This document shows, piece after piece, positions 14,500 through 15,801 of a stretch of 15,801 bases of DNA (the stretch's first letter is position 1; each line of letters starts with the position of its first letter). The notes under the pieces are model-generated. The model worked only from the letters and a program-made list of their open reading frames with translations, did not search any database and was not told the DNA's origin. The translations under genes were made by a program, and so were the position numbers. Origin of the DNA: Sphingomonadales bacterium UBA658 (GTDB lineage: Bacteria > Pseudomonadota > Alphaproteobacteria > Sphingomonadales > Sphingomonadaceae); NCBI GenBank assembly GCA_002299195.1, contig DBOA01000052.1:1-15801 (forward strand), in the 5' to 3' direction.

Positions 14500-14579
14500 C
14501 ATTGTCATTCCCGCGAAAGCGGGAATCCATGACCGTGCACTTAGCCCATGGATCCCCGATCAAGTCGGGGATGACAATG
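14500..14579. repeat. Composite palindromic repeat B (same architecture, different sequence)
   Basis: Outer arms are CATTGTCA (14500-14507) and TGACAATG (14572-14579). Hairpin one is ATTCCCGC (14507-14514), loop GAAA, GCGGGAAT (14519-14526). Hairpin two is ATCCCCGA (14552-14559), loop TCAAG, TCGGGGAT (14565-14572). ATCCATG (14525-14531) can pair with CATGGAT (14547-14553) as an alternative inner stem. The GTCATTCCCGC module is widespread between genes in proteobacteria. It lies 14 bases after the FemAB-like gene's stop and may serve as its terminator, separating it from the acyl-CoA dehydrogenase operon. Confidence 0.87.
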
Positions 14580-14593
14580 CGCAGTAAGAGGCG

Positions 14594-15730
14594 TTATATT
14601 TTCCGCTTGAACGGCGCCATTTCGTCCAGAAACTCTATCTGGCGCGCCATCGCCTGACTTTCGCGGGCAAGGAAATCGGCAACGGCGGAACGAAAGCCTG
14701 CATTGGCGATATAATGTGCCGAATATGTAGGCACCGCCTCATATCCGCGCGCCAGCTTATGCTCACCCTGCGCGCCCGCCTCAACGCGGGGCAAGCCATG
14801 CGCAATCGCGTAATCGATGGCCTGATAATAACATAACTCAAAATGCAGAAACGGCACGTCGCGGGTACAGCCCCAATAACGGCCATAAAGGCAATCCGGG
14901 CTGACAAAGTTTAGCGCACCCGCAATCGGCCGGTCGCCATCATATGCGAGGAACAGCACAATGCTGTCCTGCATGCTTTCGCCGATCAGGTCGAAAAACG
15001 CGCGCGTCAGATAAGGCTGCCCCCATTTGCGCGCACCGGTATCTTGGTAAAATACCCAAAAGGCATCCCAGTCATCAGCCGTAATGTCCGCCCCGCTGAT
15101 TTGCGCAATGCGCACGGCGGATTGCGCGGCGGCCCGCTCCTTGCGAATGGCCTTGCGCTTGCGTGACGACAATGCGGACAAAAAACCGTCAAAGTCTGCA
15201 TAATCCCGGTTCTGCCAATGAAATTGCGTGCCCATGCGCGTCAGCCACCCCGCCGCACGAAATGCTTCGAGCTCGCCCTCTTCAACAAAAGTTGCGTGCG
15301 CAGACGACAGGCCGTTTTGGTCCACGACCGCTTCGGCGGCGGCCAATATCGCTGGCGCAAGCGCAGGATCACGCAACAACAATCGCGGCCCGGGTACTGG
15401 CGAGAAGGGCGCGGCAATCTGCAACTTGGGATAATATTGCCCGCCCGCCCGTTCAAACGCATCCGCCCAATGATGGTCGAACACATATTCGCCCTGGCTG
15501 TGGCTCTTAAGATATGCAGGCAGCGCAGCGGCGGGAACGCCATCCGCATCGCGGATCATAATCGGCGCAGGCGACCAGCCCGTGCCGGGGCCCACGCTGC
15601 CCGATTCCTCCAACGCCGCCAAAAACGCGTAGGCCACAAACGGATTGCCCCGCGGGTTCAGCGCATCCCACTGGTCGGCAGGAATATCGCTGACCTTGCT
15701 CAAGAGTTCGGCGGTGACGCCGTCGGTCAT
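14594..15730 (-). CDS. FemAB-like / GNAT-fold acyltransferase (peptidogalycan biosynthesis type, DUF482)
   Basis: 378 residues. The composition and motifs match the FemAB_like family: GNPFVAYAFLAALEESGSV (28-46), the basic helix SRKRKAIRKER (189-199), a GNAT-type core DSIVLFLAYDGDRPIAGALN (256-275), the segment GRYWGC (284-289), and the signature EAGAQGEHKLARGY (318-331). There is no signal peptide, so it is cytoplasmic. Members are annotated as N-acetyltransferases or peptidogalycan enzymes, but the acceptor is not established. The ATG at 15730 shares its A with the stop of the upstream RidA-like gene (TAATG), so the two are coupled. It is separated from the catabolic island by repeat B and is probably housekeeping context rather than part of the pathway. 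Confidence 0.88.
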   Translation of the reverse strand: MTDGVTAELLSKVSDIPADQWDALNPRGNPFVAYAFLAALEESGSVGPGTGWSPAPIMIRDADGVPAAALPAYLKSHSQGEYVFDHHWADAFERAGGQYYPKLQIAAPFSPVPGPRLLLRDPALAPAILAAAEAVVDQNGLSSAHATFVEEGELEAFRAAGWLTRMGTQFHWQNRDYADFDGFLSALSSRKRKAIRKERAAAQSAVRIAQISGADITADDWDAFWVFYQDTGARKWGQPYLTRAFFDLIGESMQDSIVLFLAYDGDRPIAGALNFVSPDCLYGRYWGCTRDVPFLHFELCYYQAIDYAIAHGLPRVEAGAQGEHKLARGYEAVPTYSAHYIANAGFRSAVADFLARESQAMARQIEFLDEMAPFKRKI

Positions 15731-15801
15731 TAAGCCGCGCGAACCTTTACCACACAGTCGATTTCGACCGTTGCATCGCGTGGCAATACAGGGACGGAGA
15801 C
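15730..15801 (-). CDS. RidA/YjgF-family protein, C-terminal end (runs off the right edge)
   Basis: The last 23 codons of a minus-strand gene that begins beyond the window: VSVPVLPRDATVEIDCVVKV and then RAA and TAA. The L-P-x-x-A-x-V-E-I-x-x-V pattern is the typical final strand of RidA proteins, which hydrolyse reactive enamine/imine intermediates in the cytoplasm. The stop TAA (15730-15732) overlaps the FemAB-like ATG by one base. The call rests on a short tail, so it is moderate. Most of the gene, including the substrate-binding arginine, is not visible. Confidence 0.62.
   Translation of the reverse strand, partial: VSVPVLPRDATVEIDCVVKVRAA

Noticed and set aside
1..15801. CRISPR arrays, tRNA or rRNA genes, insertion sequences, phage genes
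   Set aside because: No regularly spaced repeats, tRNA-like cloverleaf, transposase or integrase frame was seen. The only repeats are the three hairpin elements listed.

Overview
The window reads as chromosomal DNA of an alphaproteobacterium, most likely a sphingomonad (Sphingomonadaceae/Erythrobacteraceae type). Pointers are a moderately GC-rich, codon-biased sequence, intergenic paired-hairpin repeats of the kind common in that group, a DUF6491-like lipoprotein, a FemAB-like acyltransferase next to a RidA-type gene, and a dense fatty-acyl-CoA catabolic gene set. The assignment is by pattern only; no marker gene fixes the genus.

Layout. 1-283 (minus) is the N-terminal part of threonyl-tRNA synthetase. 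473-1065 (plus) is a two-gene unit: a four-helix membrane protein overlapped by a stand-alone XRE/Cro-type HTH protein. 1062-1487 (minus) is a small lipoprotein. The centre, about 1549-14413, is a catabolic island of eleven genes: a thiolase-like protein (minus) diverging from a CaiB-type CoA transferase (plus); then, all on the minus strand and read right to left, an acyl-CoA dehydrogenase, crotonase, acyl-CoA ligase, cytochrome P450 and aldehyde dehydrogenase, followed by a thiolase, an HSD10-type SDR dehydrogenase, a second crotonase and a TetR regulator. 14594-15801 (minus) holds a FemAB-like protein and the tail of a RidA-like gene.

How the genes fit together. The P450 can hydroxylate a lipophilic substrate. 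The aldehyde dehydrogenase can take an aldehyde to the acid, and the AMP-forming ligase (or the CoA transferase) can make the CoA thioester. The acyl-CoA dehydrogenase, crotonases, HSD10-type dehydrogenase and thiolase then supply a full beta-oxidation spiral. The substrate cannot be read from sequence; a branched, terpenoid or steroid-like side chain is possible. No ferredoxin, ferredoxin reductase or transporter lies in the window.

Regulation. The most interesting signal is an 18-bp inverted repeat, TTTAATC-N4-GATTAAA, found just upstream of the thiolase (7966-7983), with close relatives upstream of the acyl-CoA dehydrogenase (14435-14452) and in the divergent gap between thiolase-like protein and CoA transferase (3059-3076). 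These are the three places where transcription of the island would have to start. I infer one regulon, probably controlled by the TetR protein encoded inside it.

A second non-coding signal is a pair of about 75-nt composite repeats (6679-6754 and 8055-8129), inverted relative to each other, that bracket the thiolase gene and its promoter. A third element with the same architecture but different sequence lies at 14500-14579. No stretch longer than 300 bases lacks a gene.
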